From NCBI GenBank assembly GCA_016933275.1, contig JAFGBI010000092.1, positions 1-64,000 on the forward strand: a stretch of 64,000 nucleotides of DNA, written 5' to 3'. This document shows positions 25,677 to 36,655 of this stretch, piece by piece. The stretch is from Polyangiaceae bacterium (GTDB lineage Bacteria > Myxococcota_A > Polyangia > Polyangiales > Polyangiaceae). The stretch's first letter is position 1; the number at the start of each line of letters is the position of its first letter. Position numbers and translations under genes: made by a program. Below the pieces are notes generated by a model. It worked only from the letters and a program-made list of their open reading frames with translations. It did not search any database and was not told where the DNA came from.

Positions 25677-26639
25677 GTGTACGACGACGAAACCATGAGC
25701 GTCCCCTCGCCACCGCAGGCCATCGAGGTGGACGTGCCGGGCACACGGATCGTCGCGTGGCGGTGGCGGCGTTCGGCGCGTGACCCGGGGGCTCCCGCGG
25801 CGCGGATCGTCTTCGCTCACGGCATCACCGACGACGGGCGCTGTTGGGAGCCCATCGTCGCCACCTTGCTCGACACCCACGAGGGCGCGGTCGATGCCGT
25901 CGCATACGACGCTCGCGGCCACGGCTATTCCCAGCCGCTCGGGTGTGCGGGCTCACTCGTCGCGGGGGATCGTTCGGCGGCTGACCATCTGGCCGCGCCG
26001 CGTGCCGTGACCAACCCGCCGCCGAACGCCACCCTGGCCCGGCTCGCCGACGATCTGATCGCCGTGGTCCGCACGGTCGGCTTCGAGCGTCCACTCCTGG
26101 TAGGGCACTCGATGGGCGCCGTGACGGTCGTGGTGGCCGAGTCCCGGGCGCCAGGGCTCGCCGGTGGCCTGTTCCTCGAGGATCCCCCGTCGCCCTGGAG
26201 CCACCAGAGCCCGCTACCCCAAGAAGCCGCCCGTGGCGACGCTCCACCGCCGCTGCCCGAATGGCTGGTACCGCTCCGCGGCCGCGATCCGGCGGAAATC
26301 CTCGTACATTGCCGGAGCCATCGTCCCGAGTGGTCCGAGGAGGAGCGCCGCCATTGGGCGCGATCCAAGAGCGCGGTCGCTGCGGACGTCGGGTGGCTCT
26401 TCGCCGCCCTTCGCGAGGATTGGTCACTGGAGCTCGACGGCGTGCAGTGTCCCACCCTCGTCGTCGCGGGCAATCCAGCAAGGGGCGGAGTCCTAACGGC
26501 CGCCGACGCGACCCGCCTCGTAGCGACGCTGCCCAAAGGGAGGTTCGAAACGATTCCCGGTGCCGGACACAACGTTCGCCGCGACGCGCTCGCGCCATAC
26601 CTCGACCTGCTCCGCGGCGCGATCGCGAACGGCACGTAG
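25677..26639 (+). CDS. Alpha/beta hydrolase
   Basis: The 320-residue protein has the alpha/beta-hydrolase fold. An oxyanion-hole HGITDDG follows strand 3, YDARGHGYS is next, and the nucleophile elbow is GHSMG near residue 146. The catalytic acid is probably in the CPTLVVAGNPARGG region, and the histidine is in IPGAGHNVRR near the C-terminus. The substrate is unknown; esterase or lipase activity is the general expectation. There is no signal peptide. GGGAGG 6 nt before the GTG at 25677 supports this start over the ATG at 25695. Confidence 0.85.
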   Translation: MYDDETMSVPSPPQAIEVDVPGTRIVAWRWRRSARDPGAPAARIVFAHGITDDGRCWEPIVATLLDTHEGAVDAVAYDARGHGYSQPLGCAGSLVAGDRSAADHLAAPRAVTNPPPNATLARLADDLIAVVRTVGFERPLLVGHSMGAVTVVVAESRAPGLAGGLFLEDPPSPWSHQSPLPQEAARGDAPPPLPEWLVPLRGRDPAEILVHCRSHRPEWSEEERRHWARSKSAVAADVGWLFAALREDWSLELDGVQCPTLVVAGNPARGGVLTAADATRLVATLPKGRFETIPGAGHNVRRDALAPYLDLLRGAIANGT

Positions 26640-27055
26640 CGTCTGCAGCAGCCCCTTCCACCACGCCCACGGCACCACGACGCCATGATAGGGTCCCGGG
26701 CAGAGAGGGAATCGTATGCGTTCACGCCCCAGCCGCCCCGGCCGAAGGCCGCTTCGCTGGCAAGGCGCGACGAGTGCCCCACGCCGCCACCCACGCTGCT
26801 TCGCAGCGCGGCGCCCGGGCGACGCGGATCCCTACGCCGCCACCCACATTGCCATGGCAACGTGGGACCCGTGGCGACGTGGGTCCCGGGAGCGCTGGAA
26901 AAGAACCTCCACGCTCTCCCCAACGCGCCCAGGCCCGCGTTGGGTCCCGGAGCGCGGGGCCCCGCCAGCGGAGCGGATCTCGACCGGTCGTGTTGAGTCA
27001 GGACTCCGTGAACGGATACACGGAATCGGACGCCGGCCAGGGAGGCCCCGAGACC
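26640..27055. other. Convergent intergenic region with a hairpin
   Basis: This 416-bp region lies between the convergent hydrolase and pilT genes. A stem-forming inverted repeat GGGACCC/GGGTCCC (26864-26870 and 26881-26887, 10-nt loop) could end transcription. No gene was seen. Confidence 0.4.
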
Positions 27056-28705
27056 TCACCCCCCGAGCTCGAGCTGGATGTTCTCGCGCTTGAAGATCTC
27101 CTTCAGTCCGGTCTTGTCGGTCGACTTGATGTACGCCTCACGGGCGTGGACGATCCTTCGTTTCACGAGGTCGGCGAGATGATCGTTCATCGTCTGCATG
27201 CCCGAGCCCTTGGCCGTCTGCATCGTGCTCACGAGCTGGAACGTCTTGCCCTCGCGAATGAGGTTCGAGACAGCGGCGTTCGTGAGGAGCACCTCGTAGG
27301 CCGCGGCACGTCCGCCCTGGATCTTCTTACATAGCACCTGCGCGATCACGCCGCGCAACGACTCGCTCAACATGGTGCGGATCTGCGCCTGCCGATCCGC
27401 CGGAAATTGATCGATGATCCGATCCACGGTGCTCGCGGCCGTGGTCGTGTGCAGCGTGCCGAAGACGAGGTGCCCGGTTTCTGCGGTCTCTATGGCGATG
27501 GCGATCGTCTCGAGATCCCGCATCTCGCCCACGAGGACGATGTCCGGGTCCTCTCGAAGGGCGGCGCGGAGCGCGTTCTGAAAGCTCTCCGTGTGGGCGC
27601 CGATCTCACGCTGATTCACGAGGCATTTGTGGTTCTCGTGCACGAACTCGATCGGATCTTCGATGGTCACGATGTGGTCGGAGCGGTTTCGGTTGACGAA
27701 ATCGATGAGCGAAGCGAGCGTCGTGCTCTTGCCGCTCCCGGTGGGCCCAGTAACGACCACGAGGCCCTTGCTGAGCCAGCAGAGGTCGAGCACGGCTTTC
27801 GGCAGTCCGAGCTGTTCCGGTGTCAGGATCTCGAAGGGGATCTGGCGGAACACGGCGCCCATCCCCTTGCGGTCCTCGAAGTAGTTGGCCCGAAACCGCG
27901 CGAGGCCTTCGATGCTCAAGCCGAAGTCCGCGTCGCGAAGGGTTTCGAACTGCTTCTGCGCCCGCTCCGGCGCCACCTCCCAGAGCAGCGTCCTCATCTC
28001 CGCATCGGTGATCTTGGGATGTCCCGGCTCGAGGGGACGAATCTCCCCGTGGACGCGGCACCGTGGGATCTCCTGGGCGGAGAGGTGAAGATCGCTGCCC
28101 CCGGCCGCGGCCAGCTGCCGGAGGTAGCCGTAGAGCCGAGGCTCACCGCCAGTTCGGATGGCGATGGCGCGCGGCGCTGCAGCCGCCGCGGAGGCCACGG
28201 GCCGCCGCTCACCGCCGTCCGACATCACCAGGGTCCGATCGGGTCGGGCGTGGCGCACGCTTGGCCGTAAGGAGCGCGCCCCGCGGCCGCCCACGGGCGG
28301 CCGCGACACAGCGCGTGCGGGGCTTCCCGTCGGGTCGAGCATCGGGATGCCCAGCTCCAGCGCGACGGGCTCGACCACCGTCTCGACCGCATGAGGCGTG
28401 ACGGACGCACGCCAACCGCCGCCAGCGGTTTCCGCGACGACGACCCTCACCGACGCGCCGATCCCGTTCGCATACACGAAATCGATGGGGTTGCCCGCGC
28501 GGATTTCATCGACCGCGCCGGTGGGAGCGATCTCCGACACCATGGCCTCGAGGTGCGCCTGAGTGATGACTGCGTTCGCCGAGCGGTCCCCGCCGCGGAA
28601 GCGAAAGAGCGCCGCCTTGCCTGCCTCCAGGACCAGCTCGCGCGCGCGGTGCTTCATGAGGTGATCGACGAAGGCGTCCAGACGATTGGGACGAGGCGCA
28701 GCCAT
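27056..28705 (-). CDS. pilT: PilT-like retraction ATPase with long N-terminal region
   Basis: The 549-residue protein has a C-terminal PilT-type secretion ATPase of about 350 residues. Its landmarks are GGSDLHLSAQEIPRCRVHGEI, Walker A GPTGSGKST near 319-327, the Asp box EDPIEFVHENHKCLVNQREIGAHT, Walker B-type DPDIVLVGEMRD, HLVFGTLHTTTAAST and the PilT-specific AYEVLLTNAAVSNLIREGKT. In front are about 190 residues: an alpha/beta N-terminal domain of the type seen in myxobacterial PilT paralogues, then an Ala/Arg-rich linker. PilT powers type IV pilus retraction; paralogues may have other roles. The ATG at 28705 is the first with sensible downstream sequence. Confidence 0.88.
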   Translation of the reverse strand: MAAPRPNRLDAFVDHLMKHRARELVLEAGKAALFRFRGGDRSANAVITQAHLEAMVSEIAPTGAVDEIRAGNPIDFVYANGIGASVRVVVAETAGGGWRASVTPHAVETVVEPVALELGIPMLDPTGSPARAVSRPPVGGRGARSLRPSVRHARPDRTLVMSDGGERRPVASAAAAAPRAIAIRTGGEPRLYGYLRQLAAAGGSDLHLSAQEIPRCRVHGEIRPLEPGHPKITDAEMRTLLWEVAPERAQKQFETLRDADFGLSIEGLARFRANYFEDRKGMGAVFRQIPFEILTPEQLGLPKAVLDLCWLSKGLVVVTGPTGSGKSTTLASLIDFVNRNRSDHIVTIEDPIEFVHENHKCLVNQREIGAHTESFQNALRAALREDPDIVLVGEMRDLETIAIAIETAETGHLVFGTLHTTTAASTVDRIIDQFPADRQAQIRTMLSESLRGVIAQVLCKKIQGGRAAAYEVLLTNAAVSNLIREGKTFQLVSTMQTAKGSGMQTMNDHLADLVKRRIVHAREAYIKSTDKTGLKEIFKRENIQLELGG

Positions 28706-29357
28706 CGAAGGTAGAAGATACCATCCATCCCCTGTTCGGCGTGGGCGGCGAGCGGCCGGCGCCAGGCAGGCACGCAAGCAGCGCGATCCGGCCGTGCCTG
28801 GCAGAACCGCGGGTGCGCACGGTCTCCCGCGCCGTTCCCGCCGACACCGAGCCGGGTTCGGGCCGAGGGGGGACGTCGAACCCGAGCGCAGTGGATCATC
28901 GTGGCCCTCTCCCCGCCTGGAACGGGGGCGCTGCCGCGATCGTCCCGTCTTGGGTCCGAGGGACCCGTCGCCCGTTGTGCCGGCGTCGCATCGACACGAA
29001 CGACCCCACCACAAGCCTCGCTGGAAGGACCGCACGAGGTGGCCGCAGCCAACCCATCACCCCAACCTCGGCAGCCGGTTCTTGACGGACGCACCGATGG
29101 AACCCGAGAAGGCTCGGCTCTGGGCTTCCTCTCGGGCGGCTCGCTCGATGGGGTCGGGGCGCTCGATGCGAGGTGGAGCGATGCCAGTCCCCTCCCGACC
29201 TGGACGCGGAAGGCGTCATCCTGGAGCGGTCGTTCCCCAACCCGGGCCGAGAGGCGAGGGCCGCCACGACCCGCCGACCCACACCGAGAATTGCCGTAGC
29301 CCATCCTCTGAACTACTTGGTCCGAGGAGCCGCACGCCACACGCGAACGCTCGGAGG
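28706..29357. other. Long intergenic stretch upstream of pilT
   Basis: No gene could be supported over 650 bp: frames on both strands translate to arginine/proline/serine-rich sequence without domains. An imperfect inverted repeat GCCAGGCA...CGTGCCTGGC occurs near 28760-28803. The pilT promoter is presumably close to 28706. Confidence 0.4.
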
Positions 29358-29525
29358 TGCGGTCGATCGGCGCCGGAGGCACCCGCCGCTCGTCCAGCGG
29401 CGAGGAGGGGGAGGCCGCAGGTCGCGGCCGAAGCGAGGGAGGGGTTCACCTCCTCCGCCAAGAAGACACCTGGCGCGGACAGGATCCCGCCACCGTCCTT
29501 GGGTTGCGTGCCCGGCTCGCGCTAG
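29358..29525 (+). repeat. Repeat family B, copy 2
   Basis: This aligns by eye with 7846-8011 over about 165 bp in the same orientation, ending in the same GCTAG. The perfect CTAGCGCGGG/CCCGCGCTAG pairing of copy 1 is degraded here. It is followed after 13 bp by repeat family C copy 1. Confidence 0.7.
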
Positions 29526-29538
29526 TCTCTTGGCGGCG

Positions 29539-29692
29539 CGATCGTGACCGAATCCGGCAGGAGATTTCTCGGGGTTTTCGCTGCAATCGGCCGTCAGCCG
29601 TCAGCCGTCAGCCGTGAGCAGCTCCGGGTCTTGCCTGGCAGCTGGCCGCTGACTGCTGATGGCCTGTTTGGTTCCGGCTCCGCCGGGTTAGG
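29539..29692 (+). repeat. Repeat family C, copy 1
   Basis: This aligns with 63051-63190. Shared segments are GACCGAATC..GCAGGAGAT, CTCGGGGT.TTCG, GCTGATGGCCTGTTTGG and TCCGGCTCCGCCGGGT. A tandem heptamer (GCCGTCA repeated three times, near 29588-29612) lies in the middle. The element ends exactly where the glgA ATG begins at 29693, so repeat sequence forms the glgA leader. Confidence 0.75.
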
Positions 29693-31939
29693 ATGATCGG
29701 CGGCCGACCGGTCCGGAGGCTCTCCAAGGTGAAAGAAAAGCGGGAAAAAAAGGCCAAGAGAAGGGCAAAGGCCGCCCCGGAACCCGCCAAGCCCGGCGGA
29801 GACGGCCCTTCCAGTCCAGGCCCAGACGCCCCCCCACCAGCCACTGGGCATGCGCGCGAGCGTCCTGCGTCCCCAAAGGAGACGATCAGCGCGTCGGGTG
29901 AACCACCGCCGAGCGCGCCAATGACCATGCCAAGCGGGACGCCAGGGATGGGGCGCTCGGCCCCGACCGCGGCGAAGGCGGAGCCCCACCGTCAGGAGCA
30001 GGTGGGGGTTCCGCCAACCCCGAGGGCAGGCGGAAGCCTGACCAAGAGTCGGGTGACCATCACACCGGATGCGGATGCACCTTCAGCCAGCAGCAATGGC
30101 GTCCCACCCCAGCCACGCAGTGACGAGTCCCTTAACGACACCCTCGCCCCACCCGCGGAACGAACGGGCTCGGCCAGGCTCTGGAAGCTCGTGGACCACC
30201 CGTCCCCGGCCGAAGAGGCCCAGGGCGAGGTATCTCTACCGCTCGCCCCCGAGCTCACGGAGTCGCCGTCGGGGGGGCCTCCCCCGCCGTCCGAGGGAGA
30301 GAAACCTGTGGGCGCCCTACGCGCGTTCGCGTCGACGGATCAGGCCACCTCGGAGTCTCCGTCAGGAGAGGGCGCGGCCAAAGGGGTGGAGGAACCTGCC
30401 GCCACCTCGTCGGTGCCTCCCGAGCCTGAGTTCGCCGACGTTGGTCCGCTGCGGCCGGGGATCCCGCAGATGTACGTGGTGCAGATCGCGCCCGAGCTGG
30501 CCCCGGTCGCGAAGGTCGGCGGGCTCGCGGATGTCGTCCTCGGCCTGTCCCGAGAACTGCAGCTCCGCGGCAACACGGTCGAGATCGTGCTGCCGAAGTA
30601 CGACTGTATGCGGTACGACCACATCTGGGGGTTGCACCGCTGCTACCACGACCTGTGGGTCCCCTGGTGGGGAGGAAAGGTCCACTGTTCGGTTTGGTAT
30701 GGGGAGGTCCACGGGCGGAGGTGCTACTTCGTCGAGCCGCACTCGCAGGACAACTTCTTCAACCGGGGCAAGTTCTACGGCGACCGCGATGATGTCCTGC
30801 GCTTCGCCTTCTTCTGCCGCGCCGCGGTGGAGTTCTTGCACAAATCCGGGAAAAGCCCGGAGATCATCCACTGCCACGACTGGCAGACGGCCCTCGTCCC
30901 CGTCTTCCTCTACGAGATCTACCAGCACCTCGGCATGCGGCACCCCCGGGTGTGCTTCACCATCCACAACTTCAGACACCAAGGTCACACGGGCGAATCC
31001 ATGCTGTGGGCGACCGAGCTCAACAGAGTCCCGTACTTTTTGCATCCCGACCGCCTCCGCGACAACCGGAATCCGGGCGCCATCAACTTGACGAAGGGCG
31101 GGATCGTCTACTCGAATTTCGTCACCACCGTGTCCCCCAATCATGCGTGGGAGGCGCAGCACGATCAGGGAAACGGCCTCGAGCACTCCCTGTGGGTCCA
31201 TCAAGTGAAGTACGGCGGCGTCGTCAATGGAATCGACTATGACGTGTGGAATCCGGAGGTCGACCGCTACATCCCACATCGGTACGGGGTCCACGATCTC
31301 GACGGCAAGTACCGAAACAAGCGAGCACTCCGCGATCGCCTTTGGATTGCGGATTCGGTCAAGCCGATCATCGCCTACGTCGGGCGCCTGGATGATCAGA
31401 AGGGTCTCGAGCTCATCCGGCACGCGGCGCACTGGGCGCCGGCCAACGCGGCGCAGTTCGTGCTCCTCGGTTCGGCCCCCGATCCCCGGGTCGGCCGCGA
31501 GTTCTGGGGCCTGAAACAACACTTCAACGACAATCCGGACGTTCACCTCGAGCTCGGATTCAACGAGGAGCTCTCGCACCTCATCTATGCGGGTGCCGAC
31601 ATGATGCTGGTGCCGAGCCGCTTCGAGCCCTGCGGGCTCACCCAGCTCGTCGCCATGCGCTACGGGACGGTGCCCGTGGTGCGCGCGGTGGGGGGCCTCG
31701 CTGACACGGTGTTCGACAAGGACTACGATTGGCGTCCGCTGCACGAGCGCAACGGCTACGTATTCCAACACTACACCCATCACGCCCTCGAGGTCACGCT
31801 GCACCGGGCGGTCCGCTGCTACTACGAGTACCCCCAGCATTTCCGGGACCTGATGGTAAATGGAATGCGTGCGGACCACTCCTGGAACGTGCCTGCACAG
31901 CACTACCTCAACATCTACGACCACATCCGCGACAAGTAG
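29693..31939 (+). CDS. glgA: Glycogen synthase with long disordered N-terminal extension
   Basis: The 748-residue protein has a GT5 glycogen/starch synthase core from about residue 261. KVGGLADVV has its substrate lysine at K274. CHDWQTALVPVF, FTIHNFRHQG, VVNGIDYDVWNPEVD, AYVGRLDDQKG and PSRFEPCGLTQLVAMRYGTVPVVRAVGGLADTV follow. It adds glucose from ADP- or UDP-glucose to the glycogen chain end. The first 255 residues are Lys/Arg-rich, then Pro/Ser/Glu-rich and probably disordered; they are absent from typical 480-residue GlgA. The start is uncertain: repeat C ends at the ATG, and a GTG at 29729 is an alternative. treY follows after 12 nt, so they form an operon. Confidence 0.93.
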   Translation: MIGGRPVRRLSKVKEKREKKAKRRAKAAPEPAKPGGDGPSSPGPDAPPPATGHARERPASPKETISASGEPPPSAPMTMPSGTPGMGRSAPTAAKAEPHRQEQVGVPPTPRAGGSLTKSRVTITPDADAPSASSNGVPPQPRSDESLNDTLAPPAERTGSARLWKLVDHPSPAEEAQGEVSLPLAPELTESPSGGPPPPSEGEKPVGALRAFASTDQATSESPSGEGAAKGVEEPAATSSVPPEPEFADVGPLRPGIPQMYVVQIAPELAPVAKVGGLADVVLGLSRELQLRGNTVEIVLPKYDCMRYDHIWGLHRCYHDLWVPWWGGKVHCSVWYGEVHGRRCYFVEPHSQDNFFNRGKFYGDRDDVLRFAFFCRAAVEFLHKSGKSPEIIHCHDWQTALVPVFLYEIYQHLGMRHPRVCFTIHNFRHQGHTGESMLWATELNRVPYFLHPDRLRDNRNPGAINLTKGGIVYSNFVTTVSPNHAWEAQHDQGNGLEHSLWVHQVKYGGVVNGIDYDVWNPEVDRYIPHRYGVHDLDGKYRNKRALRDRLWIADSVKPIIAYVGRLDDQKGLELIRHAAHWAPANAAQFVLLGSAPDPRVGREFWGLKQHFNDNPDVHLELGFNEELSHLIYAGADMMLVPSRFEPCGLTQLVAMRYGTVPVVRAVGGLADTVFDKDYDWRPLHERNGYVFQHYTHHALEVTLHRAVRCYYEYPQHFRDLMVNGMRADHSWNVPAQHYLNIYDHIRDK

Positions 31940-31951
31940 GGGGCTCTCACC

Positions 31952-34666
<2,715 letters not shown>

Positions 34667-34740
34667 GCACGTAGGCTTTCTGCTGGTCCTGGCAGAGGTC
34701 ACCCGACACGAGGGGCACCACCGTTGCGCTGTCTTCACCC

Positions 34741-34758
34741 AACCGGATCAATCCGGTT
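34741..34758. promoter_or_regulatory. Perfect inverted repeat upstream of the M74 peptidase gene
   Basis: AACCGGAT-CA-ATCCGGTT is an 18-bp perfect inverted repeat with a 2-nt centre. It lies 74 bp after the treY stop and 36 bp before the next start. It could be an operator or a small terminator stem. Confidence 0.3.
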
Positions 34759-34794
34759 TGCGTGGCAGCCCGGACGAAGGAAGACTCCGCGAGA

Positions 34795-36303
34795 ATGCGC
34801 GCACGCGACGCCGTCCCCAAGCCATGCCGCAGTCGCTGGATCAAGCCCGGACTCGTCCTTTCGGCCGGGCTCCTCTTCGGGTGTGCCTCACACGCCGCGA
34901 GGCCACCGCAACCGCACCCACCCGACGGCGAATCGCAGACCAGGAACGCGAGCCCGCTCGACGAGTCACCGCCGGTGCCGAGGCCCGATGCCCCGCCCCC
35001 GGAGGCGGCCTACCCCGAGACGGTAGAGACCGTGGAGGACGAGATCGATAGCCTTGCGACTGAGGGTGAGCCGGCCATCGCGACGAGCAGTACGGCCTCT
35101 CACCCGCTCGACGGGTGGTCGGACGAACAGATCGCGGACGTGCTCGCCCACGAGCCGGCGCGCCTCGGGTCCATCTCGATCGGGAGTCCGAACGCGGGCA
35201 GACTCTGGGGTGGCACGCGAATGCCGGAGGGTGAAGGCTGGGTGCTGGTAGACCCGATCCACGCGTTCGGGACGGAGGAGACGGTTTCCGCGCTGGTGAC
35301 CTGCATCAACGCCGTGCGGGCCGAGTTCCCAGACTCGCCGCCGCTGAGGATCGGGCATCTCAGCGCTCGCAACGGCGGTCGATTGTCACCCCACCGGAGT
35401 CATCAGTCCGGTCGGGACGCAGACGTAGGGTACTACTACCAGGGCAACCAGCGCTGGTTCGCTCGGGCCACTGCGGCGAACCTGGACCGCGCGCGGACCT
35501 GGGCCTTCGTGCGGGCGCTCATCGCGATGTCTGACGTCGAAATGATCTTGATCGATGGAAGCCTGCAGGGTCTCCTGCGTGAGCACGCGATCGCGATCGG
35601 GGAGGACCCGGCGTGGGTGAACGAGGTCTTCCGCGGCGGCGGCGGTCTGATGCCGCTCATCCGGCACGCCAGGGGTCACGCCACCCACCTGCACGTGCGG
35701 TTCTTCAGCCCGGTGGCGAGAGAGACGGCGCGCCGTGCCTACCCCGCTCTCGCGTCAGCCGGAATCGTGGAGCCTCCGGTGGCGTACGCCACTCACCGGG
35801 CACGACCCGGCGACACGCTGGCCAAGCTCGCCAAGCGCTATGGCACGACCGTCAAGGCCATTCAACGCGCGAATGGGCTCCGATCCACGGTGATCCTCGC
35901 GAACCGGACGTACCGCATCCCGCAACCGAACGCTCCCGTCCCCTTGCTGCCGCCGGTGGTCGTGCCACCACGCCGCGTACCACCACCCCGCAAGACCGCA
36001 CCACCGGTCGGGACCGTCACCTCTAGCCTCTGGCCAGGGGATGGGCGAGGCCGCGCGGGCCCGACGACGCTCTTCCTTATGACCAGCCGCGTTCTGGCGA
36101 CCGCCAGCGAACTCGAGGCGGTCGCCGCCTCTTCGGAAGGGTGCCCCACGGGGGACGGGTCTTCCCAGGACTCCTCGGAGGTAGGAAACCCACCAACGAG
36201 CGGACGACCATCGGTAGAAGGTTCGCCCACGCGCTCCAGAGAGGGGCGGTACGCCCTTCACCCTCGATCGGCGATGGAGGCAGCGATGGTACATTGGGTC
36301 TGA
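34795..36303 (+). CDS. M74 (MepA-like) murein endopeptidase lipoprotein with LysM domain
   Basis: The 502-residue protein starts with a lipoprotein signal (GLVLSAGLLFGC). A proline-rich linker is followed by a peptidase M74 domain at about 140-330. Zinc-ligand motifs are HQSGRDADVGYY and HATHLHVRFF, as in penicillin-insensitive murein endopeptidase MepA, which cuts D-Ala-meso-DAP cross-links. A LysM module for peptidoglycan binding follows (ATHRARPGDTLAKLAKRYGTTVKAIQRANGLR...YRIP). The remaining about 110 residues are proline-rich and then irregular. From 36079 this tail is encoded by repeat family D, so the original stop may have been lost. The ATG at 34795 gives the correct signal peptide. 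Confidence 0.88.
   Translation: MRARDAVPKPCRSRWIKPGLVLSAGLLFGCASHAARPPQPHPPDGESQTRNASPLDESPPVPRPDAPPPEAAYPETVETVEDEIDSLATEGEPAIATSSTASHPLDGWSDEQIADVLAHEPARLGSISIGSPNAGRLWGGTRMPEGEGWVLVDPIHAFGTEETVSALVTCINAVRAEFPDSPPLRIGHLSARNGGRLSPHRSHQSGRDADVGYYYQGNQRWFARATAANLDRARTWAFVRALIAMSDVEMILIDGSLQGLLREHAIAIGEDPAWVNEVFRGGGGLMPLIRHARGHATHLHVRFFSPVARETARRAYPALASAGIVEPPVAYATHRARPGDTLAKLAKRYGTTVKAIQRANGLRSTVILANRTYRIPQPNAPVPLLPPVVVPPRRVPPPRKTAPPVGTVTSSLWPGDGRGRAGPTTLFLMTSRVLATASELEAVAASSEGCPTGDGSSQDSSEVGNPPTSGRPSVEGSPTRSREGRYALHPRSAMEAAMVHWV
36079..36214 (+). repeat. Repeat family D, copy 2 (inside the peptidase reading frame)
   Basis: This aligns with 1200-1338 in the same orientation, sharing ATGnCCAnCC at the start, a central GGGTCTT...GACnCCTCG and GGACGACCATCGG at the end. 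It is read through in frame as the C-terminal tail of the M74 peptidase. Confidence 0.5.
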
Positions 36304-36655
36304 CATTTCCCGGGTGCCTGAGATCTGCCAACCCCCCGAGGCCTGACCCCCCTGGCCCAACCAACAGACCCGGCTCGCAACGGCGCCGCGGATGCCACCA
36401 ACCGCGGTAGCCCCAACCTCGCTTGCCCGACCTCGGACGCCGAGCCCCGAGCCCGGCCCCGCACCCCTGGCGACCACGGGTGCCACCGCCCCCAAACCCC
36501 AGGCTCGCCCAGCGAGCCGCCGAGCCAGAGTGGGACCGGTCCCAGGAATGGAGCGAGCTCTGGCCGAACCTGCTATCGTGCATTGGCTAGTCGATCGCTC
36601 GGCGACGGTGAATCGGCGTGACGATCCGCGCCCCCATCCCAACCCCATCGCGTCG
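36304..36655. other. C-rich intergenic region
   Basis: This 352-bp region is markedly C-rich on the plus strand (for example CCCCCGAGGCCTGACCCCCC near 36340). An open frame continues upstream of the next gene, but its composition is low-complexity. An ATG at 36548 (MERALAEP) is an alternative start for that gene. No operator or repeat was identified. Confidence 0.4.
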
